Below, piece after piece: positions 9,183 through 18,569 of a DNA stretch of 64,000 nt. Positions within the stretch are counted from its first letter, which is position 1. Every line of letters starts with the position of its first letter. A program made the position numbers and the translations under genes. Under the pieces are notes generated by a model. The model saw nothing but the letters and a program-made list of their open reading frames with translations. It ran no database searches and was not told the DNA's origin. The DNA lies in contig FMTX01000007.1 in the NCBI GenBank assembly GCA_900100895.1, forward strand, positions 124,001 through 188,000, written 5' to 3'. The stretch is from Lachnospiraceae bacterium YSD2013 (GTDB lineage: Bacteria; Bacillota; Clostridia; Lachnospirales; Lachnospiraceae).

Positions 9183-9925
9183 TTTCTTTTACAAACTATC
9201 ATAAGTGATAGTCCGGGCAGATGTCTGCCGATTATATAATCTAAATTCAAAACGCTCTTAACAACACCCGTAAAAAGCCCTGTTTCCTTGTGCTTCCAGC
9301 TTGTGGTGACCTTTTGCTCAGGATCAATCTTTGCTTTGGTCAGAACCTGAATCAGTCTCACCATGAAGAGCAAAAAGTAAAAATGTCTTGAGAGTACTAT
9401 TTCCAGTCCGTCGATTTCGGATAGCATCTTCTCAAACTGTTTCTTGTCATATCTTCTCAGATTGCCCACATGTCTGTCGTGGTCCGAGAAAAGCTTCGTA
9501 TACGCGGGCAACGTAAAAAACATGTACCCGCCCGGCTTAACCCTCGACATAAGCTTAGTAATGCACTCTTTGTCATCGGGCATGTATTCGAGAGAATCCA
9601 TCATAATGGAATAGTCAAAAAGAACGCCCTCATCAACCGAGTCGATATCATTGGTTAAATGCTTGTTTCCCACAACCAACACGTTCTGACCCTGCGTGTT
9701 GTAGCCCATATCATCGGCATATACCTCGGTATTGCCATATTCCTTCAGCAAAGCGTCGTCAAAGAACATATCGCCCGCGCCGATGTTAATATACCTAAGC
9801 AGTTTTTCTCCTTTTCCGTAGAGTTCATCAAAGTAGCGTTTCCACTCATTGATAAGCATCCGTGTCCTGCTTAATTCCCACGGGTGCCTGTACACCATAC
9901 CGCGTCCGGTTTCGTTGAAGTCCAT
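9179..9925 (-). CDS. SAM-dependent methyltransferase, class I
   Basis: 248 residues. Motif I is YINIGAGDMFF (about residues 45-55), followed by the acidic strand end VYADDMG. FDYSIMMDSLEYMPDD is the motif IV region, with MSRVKPGGYMFFTLPAY after it. This is the ubiE/type 11 pattern. The C-terminal half has hydrophobic stretches (HFYFLLFMVRLIQVL) that may contact the membrane. Its place between fdtA and gtrA suggests methylation of a sugar or of the lipid-linked intermediate, which is inference. AAGGGGA lies five bases before the ATG. The 103-base leader holds only a doubtful short reading frame. Confidence 0.75.
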   Translation of the reverse strand: MDFNETGRGMVYRHPWELSRTRMLINEWKRYFDELYGKGEKLLRYINIGAGDMFFDDALLKEYGNTEVYADDMGYNTQGQNVLVVGNKHLTNDIDSVDEGVLFDYSIMMDSLEYMPDDKECITKLMSRVKPGGYMFFTLPAYTKLFSDHDRHVGNLRRYDKKQFEKMLSEIDGLEIVLSRHFYFLLFMVRLIQVLTKAKIDPEQKVTTSWKHKETGLFTGVVKSVLNLDYIIGRHLPGLSLMIVCKRK

Positions 9926-10028
9926 AGTATTCCCCTTAAATACTTATTCAGCATAAGGACACTCACCCTCCTAAAGAGCAAGTACTATCGCTGTCCCCAC
10001 AACGCCATATGATATTCTATTCTCAATA

Positions 10029-10448
10029 TTATACTTCCTTATTGATAAGTTTTAAATACTCATCATAATCACGAATATATTCCGTCGCATCATAATGCTC
10101 GCTAGCCAGGCACAAAAGAACGGAATCCGCGCTGAAATCATACATTTCCTTCCATGTCATCTTAGGAAGATATATGCCTGTATTCGGACGATTCAGAAGA
10201 TAGATTGTTTCGTTTCCTCTTCCATCCAGTACCTTAACCTTACTGGTGCCCGCAACATTTATAAGCACGAACTCAGTGCGAAGATTGGCATGCTTGCCTC
10301 TCACTACAGTGTCGTCACTGCCGTACATGTAGAAAACTCGCTTTATTTCGAAAGGAACGTCCTGCATTCCTTCCACAACGATTAACTCGCCTCTCTCGTC
10401 TCCGCAACCCGGAAACTCAAGCATTGCTGCTGATTTGATTACACTCAT
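10029..10448 (-). CDS. fdtA: FdtA/QdtA-like dTDP-4-oxo-6-deoxyglucose 3,4-ketoisomerase (WxcM-like cupin)
   Basis: 139 residues, a single cupin. Family landmarks are DERGELIVVEG, FEIKRVFYMYG, the metal/catalytic loop VRGKHANLRTEF, LNRPNTGIYLPKMTWKEM and the closing LASEHYDATEYIRDYDEY. FdtA enzymes carry two nearby histidines (HAH) in the loop after RG. Here only His53 is kept and the second position is Asn55. It should still supply dTDP-3-oxo-6-deoxyhexose to the FdtB-like aminotransferase at 7571-8668. It is 15 bases downstream of the GtrII-like gene and has a GAGGGG ribosome site. The family call is firm; the stereochemical product is open. Confidence 0.83.
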   Translation of the reverse strand: MSVIKSAAMLEFPGCGDERGELIVVEGMQDVPFEIKRVFYMYGSDDTVVRGKHANLRTEFVLINVAGTSKVKVLDGRGNETIYLLNRPNTGIYLPKMTWKEMYDFSADSVLLCLASEHYDATEYIRDYDEYLKLINKEV

Positions 10449-10462
10449 TTTATTCCCCTCTT

Positions 10463-11995
10463 CTATTCAGAAAATTTAACTACAAGAATGTCGTTATAAT
10501 ATGCTATCGAATTGTTACCGGGATATTCATTCATATCATCAATCACCGAATCAGGTATATCCGCTTCGGTGATGTTCATAGTAACCGCAAGGAAATCCCT
10601 AAGGTAGCTCGGGAGGGACCCGCCATAAGTAAATGGAGTCTTCGTATCTGTGCCATAGCAGTAAACATCACGTAAATACAACACTTCCGGAAATTTGCTG
10701 CTTTGCTCCGGCCATCCTATAAACACCACAGGAGTAACTCCGGGTTCATATCCTTCGATCTTCTCTATGGATGCAACCACGCGGGTCGCATATGATAATG
10801 CAGCTCGGTCCTGCATATCAACTTTAAAATATGCCTGATTGCTATGCACAACACTGCTCCATACAATCAACGCTATCGGAATCATCGTAACAGCAAGTTT
10901 CACATTTGTAAAACCGCTTTCTCCATGTACCCTGCTTATCATATAAATCACCAGCACATAGAAAAAGGACACGGCATACACCATCAAATCGTGCTCCATC
11001 CCCTTAGAGATGACATTCACAGCATTACACATAAGCGGGAACAGTATAAGCGCCAATACCTGAAGTATACGGCTCCACAAAGGTGTTTTGTTCTTTATAT
11101 TGAGCAGTACAATAAATGCAATCGCGAGACCTGCACATACAAAGAAGCAAATTCTCAAAAGAATCATCCACGCATCACTGATTCTTATATCCAACAGAAT
11201 TGTGGAAACAAATGTCTTTTGAGTAAGCCAGAAAGAGAATGTTTTTTGATATGTATCAGCTATCAAGTCGGTTATCGACACACCTTCGTACTGTCCGACC
11301 TCAGATAATCCGTTGTACGTAGTAGCCTCTGCTACATGATGTATTCTCAAGATCAGTTTAAATACGCACCAATAGCCTACAGCCGTACCGATAAGGCTAC
11401 CGGCAATCTTGCCCGTACGTATAAAGAAACTCTTGGCCCCCTCGCCATTAAGAAGTTTACCGATCAACAATATTGTTATCAACGCCAGTGCAACGTCAAT
11501 ATATGCCTGATAAAGACCCATGGAACAAATCATCAGGATACTTCCGGAAAGATACCCCCACCACTTGTCCTTGAAATGAAACCAAACGCCAAGCGTAGCC
11601 AGCAATAACGCAAGCGCATATACATCAACCCACGGCATATACGCCGCGCAGGCAGTTGTGACAGCAATATTGCAAGTAAGTACACCGCTTAAAAAGAAAA
11701 GCAAGAGTCCGTTCTCTATCTCAAGCATTTCAGAAATAAAGAACACTGACAACGAAAGTAACACAATCGATAGGCAACCAATCAACCACGGCGAACATAT
11801 AACTCCTCGCATCACCATAATAAGTGGTTGCATGAACCTTCCTAACGATCTCTGATGATAAATATCATCCTGAAACACTGCAACCAATGCATCGCTGGTA
11901 TACAAATTATTCAAAAACCTGTATCCATGTGCGAAAAGTGCAATAATCGTTGTGTATATGAAAATATTAAGCAGTTTCTTACGCTTAACTTCCAT
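10463..11995 (-). CDS. GtrII-like membrane glucosyltransferase
   Basis: 510 residues, about eleven helices and a C-terminal soluble region of about 100 residues. The N-terminal part YTSDALVAVFQDDIYHQRSLGRFM holds the acidic pair and the GR motif of the Glucos_trans_II family. A second such protein lies at 3023-4564, and both end in a similar soluble domain (EGYEPGVTPVVFIGW here, TEGYYQGIPIYMIGV there). It should transfer a lipid-phosphate-linked sugar to a glycan outside the membrane. GGAAGG precedes the ATG. Confidence 0.75.
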   Translation of the reverse strand: MEVKRKKLLNIFIYTTIIALFAHGYRFLNNLYTSDALVAVFQDDIYHQRSLGRFMQPLIMVMRGVICSPWLIGCLSIVLLSLSVFFISEMLEIENGLLLFFLSGVLTCNIAVTTACAAYMPWVDVYALALLLATLGVWFHFKDKWWGYLSGSILMICSMGLYQAYIDVALALITILLIGKLLNGEGAKSFFIRTGKIAGSLIGTAVGYWCVFKLILRIHHVAEATTYNGLSEVGQYEGVSITDLIADTYQKTFSFWLTQKTFVSTILLDIRISDAWMILLRICFFVCAGLAIAFIVLLNIKNKTPLWSRILQVLALILFPLMCNAVNVISKGMEHDLMVYAVSFFYVLVIYMISRVHGESGFTNVKLAVTMIPIALIVWSSVVHSNQAYFKVDMQDRAALSYATRVVASIEKIEGYEPGVTPVVFIGWPEQSSKFPEVLYLRDVYCYGTDTKTPFTYGGSLPSYLRDFLAVTMNITEADIPDSVIDDMNEYPGNNSIAYYNDILVVKFSE

Positions 11996-12016
11996 TCGTC
12001 GTTCCTTCCGGGCGTT

Positions 12017-13210
12017 TTATTTTCTGTAATAATCCACAATCTTCTTAACTGCAGTTATCGTGCTCTGAACATCCTCGTCAGTCAAAGCAGGATAAAAAGG
12101 AATGCTGATAATCTGCTCATAAGTAGCCTCAGCCACAGGACACAGACCCTTCTTGTATCCAAGCTTCTCGTAGTATGGATGTCTGTAAACAGGAATGTAA
12201 TGTACCTGCGGGCCAAACCCTTCTGCCGCAAAAGCATCAAAGAATTCTCTTCTCGTGCACTTAAGCTTTTCAGGATTAAGTCTGATTATATAAAGATGCT
12301 GCGTAGTATCCGATTCGGGAATCTGCTTCTGAACAAAGAGTTCAGGCATCTTCGAGAACGCATCATCGTACATTCTGCGAATCTCTTTTCTACGATTCGA
12401 AAATCTCTCAAGCTTCTTAAGCTGACTGATTAATAAAGCTGCCTGAAAATCCGTAATACGATAATTGTATCCAAGATCCACCTGCTCGTAGTACCAGGGA
12501 CCTTCACTCTCGCGAACCATCTCATCAGGATGCTTGGTAATACCGTGTGTACGTGCGAGAGCAAGTTTAGCATAAAGTTCATCGCTGTTAGTCATGCAAG
12601 CGCCACCTTCGCCCGCTGTAACAGTTTTAACAGGGTGAAAAGAAAACGTCGTAATATCCGCAATCGAGCCTACAGGCTGACCCTTGTACTTAGTACCGAT
12701 AGAATGAGCCGCATCCTCGATTAAGAAAAGATTATGCTCCTTGCAAATCTTCTTAAGCTCATCAAGCTCAACCGCCTGACCGGTGAAATCAACCGCAACT
12801 ATTGCCTTGGTCTTATCCGTAATCTTTCTCTTCACATCTTCAACGTCGATGTTATATGTATCGGGTCTGATATCGGCAAAAACAGGCGTACCGCCACAAT
12901 AAAGCACACAGTTAGAACTTGCCGCAAAAGTAATCGATGACACAATTACTTCATCGCCCGGCTGAATACCTATAGCCATGCAAGCTACATGAAGCGCCGC
13001 GGTACCATTTGAAACCGCTACCGCATGCTTGGCACCCGTAACCTCACAGAGCTTATTCTCAAGCTCGGTAATCTTGGGTCCGCAGGTAAGATAGGGACTC
13101 TTTAAAGTCTCCACAACAGCCGCGATATCATCGTCTTCAATAAGCTGCTTACCGTATGCTATTTTATTCTCTCTGACGGGCTTGCCGCCGAAAATTGCCA
13201 AATTATCCAT
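12017..13210 (-). CDS. pseC: PseC-like UDP-4-amino-4,6-dideoxy-sugar aminotransferase
   Basis: 397 residues, DegT family. SNGTAALHVACMAI binds the cofactor phosphate, LFLIEDAAHSIG supplies the Asp, and FHPVKTVTAGEGGA holds Schiff-base Lys195. That last motif is the hallmark of PseC, which aminates the 4-keto sugar produced by the inverting dehydratase PseB, giving UDP-4-amino-4,6-dideoxy-N-acetyl-beta-L-altrosamine. The likely partner pseB is at 18637-19644, in a separate transcription unit. PseH, PseG and PseI homologues dedicated to pseudaminic acid are not evident beside it. The 85 bases upstream contain a possible weak internal promoter. Confidence 0.85.
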   Translation of the reverse strand: MDNLAIFGGKPVRENKIAYGKQLIEDDDIAAVVETLKSPYLTCGPKITELENKLCEVTGAKHAVAVSNGTAALHVACMAIGIQPGDEVIVSSITFAASSNCVLYCGGTPVFADIRPDTYNIDVEDVKRKITDKTKAIVAVDFTGQAVELDELKKICKEHNLFLIEDAAHSIGTKYKGQPVGSIADITTFSFHPVKTVTAGEGGACMTNSDELYAKLALARTHGITKHPDEMVRESEGPWYYEQVDLGYNYRITDFQAALLISQLKKLERFSNRRKEIRRMYDDAFSKMPELFVQKQIPESDTTQHLYIIRLNPEKLKCTRREFFDAFAAEGFGPQVHYIPVYRHPYYEKLGYKKGLCPVAEATYEQIISIPFYPALTDEDVQSTITAVKKIVDYYRK

Positions 13211-13244
13211 AAATCCAAATCTCCCGCTTTAATCATTTTTCATG

Positions 13245-13275
13245 ATTATAACTTGGGCTTTCTATAAAAACTCAA
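13245..13275 (-). promoter_or_regulatory. Possible weak internal promoter before pseC
   Basis: A perfect TATAAT (13245-13250) has TTGAGT 19 bases upstream (13270-13275), which is longer than the ideal spacing. A small hairpin (AATCAT/ATGATT) lies just downstream. It may give pseC extra expression inside the operon. Weak evidence. Confidence 0.3.
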
Positions 13276-13295
13276 ATCAATTTCTTATCTTTTTC

Positions 13296-14342
13296 TTACA
13301 AAAACAGGCTCTCGCAGATCAACCATGCAGCCCTTAACCACAAGAATCCGCAACCGATATAGATATAAACCTTCATCGCCGGCCTCTTCTCAAACAGCTT
13401 AAGGCACATAGCTGCACACGCAAGCAGCAAAAGAACAACCACCTGATATATTGCGGTTCCGCCGTTACCCGGAATTAAAATCGTAAGGATCCAAGTGCCG
13501 CACGCAGTCGCAAGTACATATGCGATTTCTCGTCCCAACGCCACATTATGAACTCCCTTAAGCAACGCCGCAACGGACAAGGTTACCAAAAGTGTGGGAA
13601 CCAGGCTCACAAATACTTCTTTGACCGCCCAGATTCCGTAGTTGGGAAGCTCCGAAGTCTCACCATAAACAGTCAAAGCACTAAGTATATTCCTGTCCAG
13701 ATACGCAGGAAGCAACATTCTCGCTACAAATCCAAGGAACACGCAAACCGCGCCGATAGGCATCCACGCGAACACCCTGTGCTCAACTTTATTCACATAT
13801 GTAATCGTCACAATCGCGAAGATAAAAAGCACGATTCCGACACTTCTGTTAGCAAAGCCCGCAAGAAGTCCCACAGGTATAATCCAAATCGTCACAAAAA
13901 GCCAAGGCTCCTTACTGCCGAAGCAATCGTAAGGAATCTCTCTTAAGTATGCCCACATGAATATCAGCACTACAACCATCGCATACAGATAATTGTACAC
14001 GCCCGCTTCTTCAATGAACGAAGTCTTAAGGCTGCTGTCAAGTGCCAGTAACGCGCCCATCACAAGGGCCATACACATCACACGCTCACTCGCGTGCCTC
14101 TTAAGTCTCGTCATGGTCTCGCTGATACCGGTAATCAAAAGCGCCGTAAGAAGTAACATAACCGTATTAACACAGTCCGCTACAAGTTCATTCTGAAACA
14201 CCTTCAGCGCAATCTCTGCACCCTTTCCGAACGGTGTAACAAAGTTCGTATACCAAACAGCACCGAGCGTAACGACCAGCAATATCCATGCAATCGTCGT
14301 ATACAGTGCTCTCTTTCCTTTAGTCATTTCTTCGTATCTCAT
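13296..14342 (-). CDS. Polytopic membrane protein of unknown family (glycan-associated)
   Basis: 348 residues with about nine or ten membrane helices from residue 12 to the end and almost no soluble part. After helix 1 there is a loop with NFVTPFGKGAEIALKVFQNELVADCVN. LKTSFIEEAGVYNYLYA resembles the acidic and tyrosine-containing loops of DUF6056-type polytopic proteins, but I do not recognise the family firmly. It lacks the large C-terminal soluble domain of its neighbours. AGGGGG six bases before the ATG is a good ribosome site. Its place between GT-C-type genes and pseC suggests a role in sugar transfer or polymerisation. Confidence 0.5.
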   Translation of the reverse strand: MRYEEMTKGKRALYTTIAWILLVVTLGAVWYTNFVTPFGKGAEIALKVFQNELVADCVNTVMLLLTALLITGISETMTRLKRHASERVMCMALVMGALLALDSSLKTSFIEEAGVYNYLYAMVVVLIFMWAYLREIPYDCFGSKEPWLFVTIWIIPVGLLAGFANRSVGIVLFIFAIVTITYVNKVEHRVFAWMPIGAVCVFLGFVARMLLPAYLDRNILSALTVYGETSELPNYGIWAVKEVFVSLVPTLLVTLSVAALLKGVHNVALGREIAYVLATACGTWILTILIPGNGGTAIYQVVVLLLLACAAMCLKLFEKRPAMKVYIYIGCGFLWLRAAWLICESLFL

Positions 14343-14370
14343 GTAAGACCCCCTGGAAACTTCTCAGTAA

Positions 14371-15912
14371 CTAGTATCTCTGATACATTATAACATTTTC
14401 GTGCTCGCCGACAACCTTTAAGCCTTTTTCGGCACAGAGCGCGGCAACTTTGCCACGTGAATCGGCCACGATAAACTTACTCTGCAGGTTATCGAAATTG
14501 CTTATCACATAATCCGGATAGCAACAGCTGATGCCCATTCCCGAAGGAAGCGCATACAGTTCGTTATACTCTGTTACTACTCCCGTTTCGCCGGCATAGT
14601 CTATAAATACCCACATCACTGTATTGTCATAACCCTTTGCATCGGATGCAAAAACGTTCTTATCTTCAAAGACCGTCTTCCAAAACTCAACGTTTTCTTT
14701 GGCCGCTTCATTAGGCATCGGAATATCATAATCAGTCGGCACAATCGCGCCTCTTGTGCAGAAAACAATGAGCAACGCTGCCGATATAGCCTTCACAGCA
14801 ATTCCAAGCTTATCGAATCCGCAAGCGCACACAATCACGATACCGATAACGGCAAACGCCCAGATGTGTCGCCCTCCTTCATTGGTCTTACGTAAAAAGA
14901 ACACGATAGCCAAAAGAAGCGCCATGACAGAAGTGAAGTGAAACCAACACAACGCTCCATATTTATTCTCACCTTTTCTTACAGCCATAACAAATGCCGC
15001 TATCGCAGTCACAATCGCAACAACGTACTGCGTTCCCATGGTCAATCCGTACGAAAATGCGTCGACAAGCGCCCCGGCGATTCCTTTAGTCATAGACTTA
15101 AAGACACTCACCGCCATCCAGAAGCTCATGGAAAAATGTCCAGCCATAAATTCTTTGACAAAGTCAGTATTAAACAACGGCTCAAAGTAAGCAGCCGTGA
15201 AAAAGTGTCCTACCAAAACATTTCCGAGGAATGACACACCCGAGACCAATACGAAGCATAAAGCCGCTACCGACTTCTTAGTCTGCTTTCCCAGGTAGTA
15301 TGTCGGAATAATCATCAAAAGAAGCATATAAGGCCGGGTAACAGTCAGGTACGCCGCGATGATATACATCGCAACAATGTATGATATGCGCGGTCCTTTG
15401 GCAGCCGCCCTGACAGCGAATCCCAAATATACCAGCATTACCGACACAACAACAATTTCCGGCAACACATTCATCAGATTAATGGAGAAGCCGGGGAACA
15501 AAAGAAGCATTACAAACAACGCTCCAAGTGTTTTAAAGTCAACCTCTGCCAGTCCTACAAATACAGCCAGTGCAATACCGAAAAGCGTCAGGTTACACCA
15601 TATAACCGACGAATAGGTCCAGCCAAAGATTACTCCCCACAATGCCCAAGGCATCAAAAGAAGCGGGCTCCAAGCGGCGAATCCGCCTATCATGGCATGA
15701 CTCTCGTTAAAGCCAAAGAAACCCGTCGGCCCACCCTTAGTCACTATCGCATCCACCAGTTTGTAATAAAAGACGCAGTCATTGTTGTAAGAAGCGGGAA
15801 GATACAATTCAATAAGCGTCACTCCCCTGACAAGACAATACAATGCGCTGATTGCAAAAGGGATGGCAAATGCTATTAATATTTTAAGAGCCATCATGGC
15901 TTTACTCTTCAT
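14371..15912 (-). CDS. Polytopic membrane protein with extracytoplasmic C-terminal domain, GT-C-like
   Basis: 513 residues with about ten helices and a hydrophilic C-terminal region of about 110 residues (from about IPMPNEAAKENVEF). The first extracytoplasmic loop, LPASYNNDCVFYYKLVDAI, carries acidic residues where GT-C enzymes have their catalytic Asp/Glu. NESHAMIGGFAAWSPLLLMPWAL recalls dolichyl-phosphate-sugar-using mannosyltransferases. The start overlaps the stop of the DUF6020-like gene (ATGA), so the pair is coupled. The likely role is side-chain glycosylation; this is inferred from topology only. Confidence 0.5.
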   Translation of the reverse strand: MKSKAMMALKILIAFAIPFAISALYCLVRGVTLIELYLPASYNNDCVFYYKLVDAIVTKGGPTGFFGFNESHAMIGGFAAWSPLLLMPWALWGVIFGWTYSSVIWCNLTLFGIALAVFVGLAEVDFKTLGALFVMLLLFPGFSINLMNVLPEIVVVSVMLVYLGFAVRAAAKGPRISYIVAMYIIAAYLTVTRPYMLLLMIIPTYYLGKQTKKSVAALCFVLVSGVSFLGNVLVGHFFTAAYFEPLFNTDFVKEFMAGHFSMSFWMAVSVFKSMTKGIAGALVDAFSYGLTMGTQYVVAIVTAIAAFVMAVRKGENKYGALCWFHFTSVMALLLAIVFFLRKTNEGGRHIWAFAVIGIVIVCACGFDKLGIAVKAISAALLIVFCTRGAIVPTDYDIPMPNEAAKENVEFWKTVFEDKNVFASDAKGYDNTVMWVFIDYAGETGVVTEYNELYALPSGMGISCCYPDYVISNFDNLQSKFIVADSRGKVAALCAEKGLKVVGEHENVIMYQRY

Positions 15913-17555
15913 ATGCTCTCAGTATTCCCTTCGATGTTCAATGACGTAGCTTTCGATCTGATGTACGCGGGCCACACAGGCACAATCGCGTACAAATAAA
16001 GTGCATATCTCACCATGGCAACCGGGCCGAGCAGATATGTAAGCCATAACAGTCCAAGATATACAAAAGGTATTCCATGTACCTTTTTCTTGGACTTAAG
16101 CATATAAAACGCTACAACCATAGCTATATAGAAAAACGTTGCCGGCGCAAACAGCCATGAAATCCAGCCGTTGCCCATGACAATATCGCTGTTTTCAAAA
16201 AGCGCAAAAAAGTCGTGAAGCGCAGGAATCTTAGTGTTGGCCTCGCCGGGGCCGGTTACGGCAATCGTTGTGTAGCCTTCGTCACCAAAGCTCATCAGTA
16301 CATACGTAGGCCACGGATACCAGAATCCGTAGGTATTCTCGAGAAATGAATCCACATATTCACCAGGGTATTGCTTGAGCCACTTAAGCCATAATGCCTT
16401 GAACTCATCGAAGCGCTCATTAACCGCTTCTTCCGTAAGGCTTCCTTTGCTGGCATCGGCAATATAAGGATTGAAATAGTTGTACCATTTCTTGCGGTCG
16501 AAAAGCTCGTCGACCAAATCCTTATCCTCGGCCGTCAATTCATCGCCATGATAATAATAAACACGCATAATCTGCTGACAAGGCACCGATAGCATTTCAG
16601 CCTTAGAAACACCCTCAACCGTCAATGCATTGGTGAAAGGGTACTTGTATAACAAAAATATGACGACCGTGATAATAAGCGTCCTAAGCGCCTTAAAACG
16701 CACCTCACGAGCCTTCAACATAAATACGATAATAAAAGGCAAAGTAAGAATAACCGCATAAACCGAGTTGTTCCTGAGAATTATAACTTCAAGTGCGAAC
16801 ACGACAAACAGCACTCGATTCGCCCTCTTATTCCAGAACGCCTTCGCATCCTCAAACATGCCCAACAGCAGGAATGTTAAATCCGCCACCGCTATCGCGA
16901 ACAACGAATCCTTCGTGCTGGTAAAAACAAAAATCACAAAAGGCGGATACAAGCAAAAGAAAGCCAGTGCCAACACGTGCATCCAAGTGCGACTCTTCCT
17001 TCTGTGAAGCTCATAGAATATGAATCCGCACCCAACCGCCATCACCAATTCCTGCCATATCGTATAGACAAGAATCGCCTTATTAAACATCCCGGTCTTG
17101 TTATAAACGGTGTCGATAATCCAGCCCACAATGTACGTATGAATAACCGGGTGATGCTCACTCACAGCACCCATGCAGTACATGTCATGCTGCCACGACG
17201 CATCATACGCATAGACTCCCGGATACAGTGCCAGAAGCACAGGCACCCAAAGAACAAGCAACACGCCTGTCATGACAAAGAAATAGACCCACGATTTCTT
17301 AACAAGTCTGTTCGGCAAGTATTCTTTGACCGGTGCCACCGACGCCTTGGAATTGCACCTATCCCATAACGTAAAAAGCATCACCGTCGCCGCCACAGCA
17401 ATCGCGCACGCAAGCACACTCATGCCGAGCCAAGCCCAAGAAAACACAAATCCTTTCTCGTGCTTCACGACATATCCCACGGTAATGAACAGTCCTATCA
17501 AGCACCCGGGGGCGATAGCATAACGAATATTCTTTTTCAAATTATCTGCACCCAA
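15909..17555 (-). CDS. DUF6020-like membrane protein, probable glycosyltransferase
   Basis: 548 residues with about ten helices. WVPVLLALYPGVYAYDASWQH, followed by SEHHPVIHTYIVGW and FTSTKDSLFAIAVA, is the pattern I associate with DUF6020 membrane proteins of Gram-positive polysaccharide loci. A soluble insert of about 130 residues (HGDELTAEDKDLVDELF to PALHDFFAL) interrupts the helices. No ATG occurs before about residue 45. The start is therefore a TTG two bases after the stop of the GtrB-like gene, with GAGGGAAGAG upstream. It is presumably the transferase that uses the lipid-phosphate sugar made by that GtrB-like enzyme. Confidence 0.6.
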   Translation of the reverse strand: MGADNLKKNIRYAIAPGCLIGLFITVGYVVKHEKGFVFSWAWLGMSVLACAIAVAATVMLFTLWDRCNSKASVAPVKEYLPNRLVKKSWVYFFVMTGVLLVLWVPVLLALYPGVYAYDASWQHDMYCMGAVSEHHPVIHTYIVGWIIDTVYNKTGMFNKAILVYTIWQELVMAVGCGFIFYELHRRKSRTWMHVLALAFFCLYPPFVIFVFTSTKDSLFAIAVADLTFLLLGMFEDAKAFWNKRANRVLFVVFALEVIILRNNSVYAVILTLPFIIVFMLKAREVRFKALRTLIITVVIFLLYKYPFTNALTVEGVSKAEMLSVPCQQIMRVYYYHGDELTAEDKDLVDELFDRKKWYNYFNPYIADASKGSLTEEAVNERFDEFKALWLKWLKQYPGEYVDSFLENTYGFWYPWPTYVLMSFGDEGYTTIAVTGPGEANTKIPALHDFFALFENSDIVMGNGWISWLFAPATFFYIAMVVAFYMLKSKKKVHGIPFVYLGLLWLTYLLGPVAMVRYALYLYAIVPVWPAYIRSKATSLNIEGNTESI

Positions 17556-17557
17556 TC

Positions 17558-18490
17558 CTATTTCTCTTCCCTCACAATATAAAGTGGACGCTTCTTAGTC
17601 TCGAGATAAGTCTTGGCAAGGTACTGCCCCAGCACACCGATGCATAAGAGCTGAATGCCGGACACAAGCAGTATAATACAAGCCATCGACGGCCAACCAC
17701 TGGTAGGGTCGCCGAACACCAACGTCCTCACAATTATGAATATAATAAACAAGAATGCTATAAAGCACATCAACACGCCGAAAACCGACGCCAGAATAAG
17801 CGGCGCCGTGCTAAACGCCACAATTCCATCAAGCGCATACATAAACAGTTTCCAGAAAGACCACTTCGTCTCTCCGGCTACACGCTCTACATTCTCGTAC
17901 TCAATCCATTTATTCCTGAATCCGACCCATCCGAAAATACCCTTGCTGAATCGGTTATATTCGCTCATCTCAACAATCGCATCCACAACCTTGCGGCTCA
18001 TCATGCGAAAGTCCCTCGCGCCATCCACAATATCCACCTTGCTGATGCGCTTCATGAATCTGTAAAACCGCCTTGCGAACCACGACCTAATCGGCGGCTC
18101 ACCCTTGCGGTCCACACGTCTCGTCGCCACGCAGTCATACTCACCGCTCTCCAGATACGAAAGCATCTCAGGCAAGAGTTTCGGCGGATCCTGCAAATCG
18201 GCATCCATAATCACCACATAGTCGCCCTTCGCGTTCTTAAGCCCCGCATACATTCCGGCTTCTTTGCCGAAATTTCTGGAAAAAGAAACATAGTGGACCC
18301 TCGCATCTCTCTCCGCAAGTTCTCTCAACACTCCAAGCGTATTATCCGTCGATCCGTCATCTACGAATTCAAACTCGACGTCAACACTCGACAACGTGCC
18401 TGCTACTTTACACACTTCGTCGTAAAAGAACGGAATCGCCGCTTCTTCATTGTAAGCCGGTACAACTATCGCTAATAACTTTCTATCCAT
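17558..18490 (-). CDS. GtrB-like polyprenyl-phosphate glycosyltransferase (GT2)
   Basis: 310 residues. LLAIVVPAYNEEAAIPFF opens the GT2 domain, then FVDDGSTDNTL, SFSRNFGKEAGMYAGL and the DXD-like IMDADLQDPPKL. Two C-terminal helices and the ending KTYLETKKRPLYIVRE complete the family pattern. It is the first gene of the long leftward operon from the promoter at 18539-18567. AGGGG lies six bases before the ATG. The DUF6020-like gene follows two bases after its stop. It should charge undecaprenyl phosphate with the sugar used by the membrane transferases downstream. Confidence 0.88.
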   Translation of the reverse strand: MDRKLLAIVVPAYNEEAAIPFFYDEVCKVAGTLSSVDVEFEFVDDGSTDNTLGVLRELAERDARVHYVSFSRNFGKEAGMYAGLKNAKGDYVVIMDADLQDPPKLLPEMLSYLESGEYDCVATRRVDRKGEPPIRSWFARRFYRFMKRISKVDIVDGARDFRMMSRKVVDAIVEMSEYNRFSKGIFGWVGFRNKWIEYENVERVAGETKWSFWKLFMYALDGIVAFSTAPLILASVFGVLMCFIAFLFIIFIIVRTLVFGDPTSGWPSMACIILLVSGIQLLCIGVLGQYLAKTYLETKKRPLYIVREEK

Positions 18491-18538
18491 CGATTGCCCC
18501 TATACAGTTTTCTTTAAACATTAAAAACCACCACTATA

Positions 18539-18567
18539 ATTGTATAATCGCACGCCGGTGCGGTCAA
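18539..18567 (-). promoter_or_regulatory. Strong sigma-70 type promoter of the operon 18490 -> 7571
   Basis: TTGACC (18562-18567), exactly 17 bases, then TACAAT (18539-18544). The -35 box begins two bases from the arm of the pseB terminator, so termination and re-initiation are packed together. The first gene starts about 50 bases downstream. Confidence 0.75.
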
Positions 18568-18569
18568 CC

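Noticed and set aside
9840-9960. A 27-codon upstream reading frame (MLNKYLRGILW...) in the methyltransferase leader, with AGGAGG and a GGACA/TGTCC inverted repeat
   Set aside because: The spacing to the ATG is long, it runs out of frame into the methyltransferase gene, and the five-base repeat is too short to claim a regulatory hairpin.
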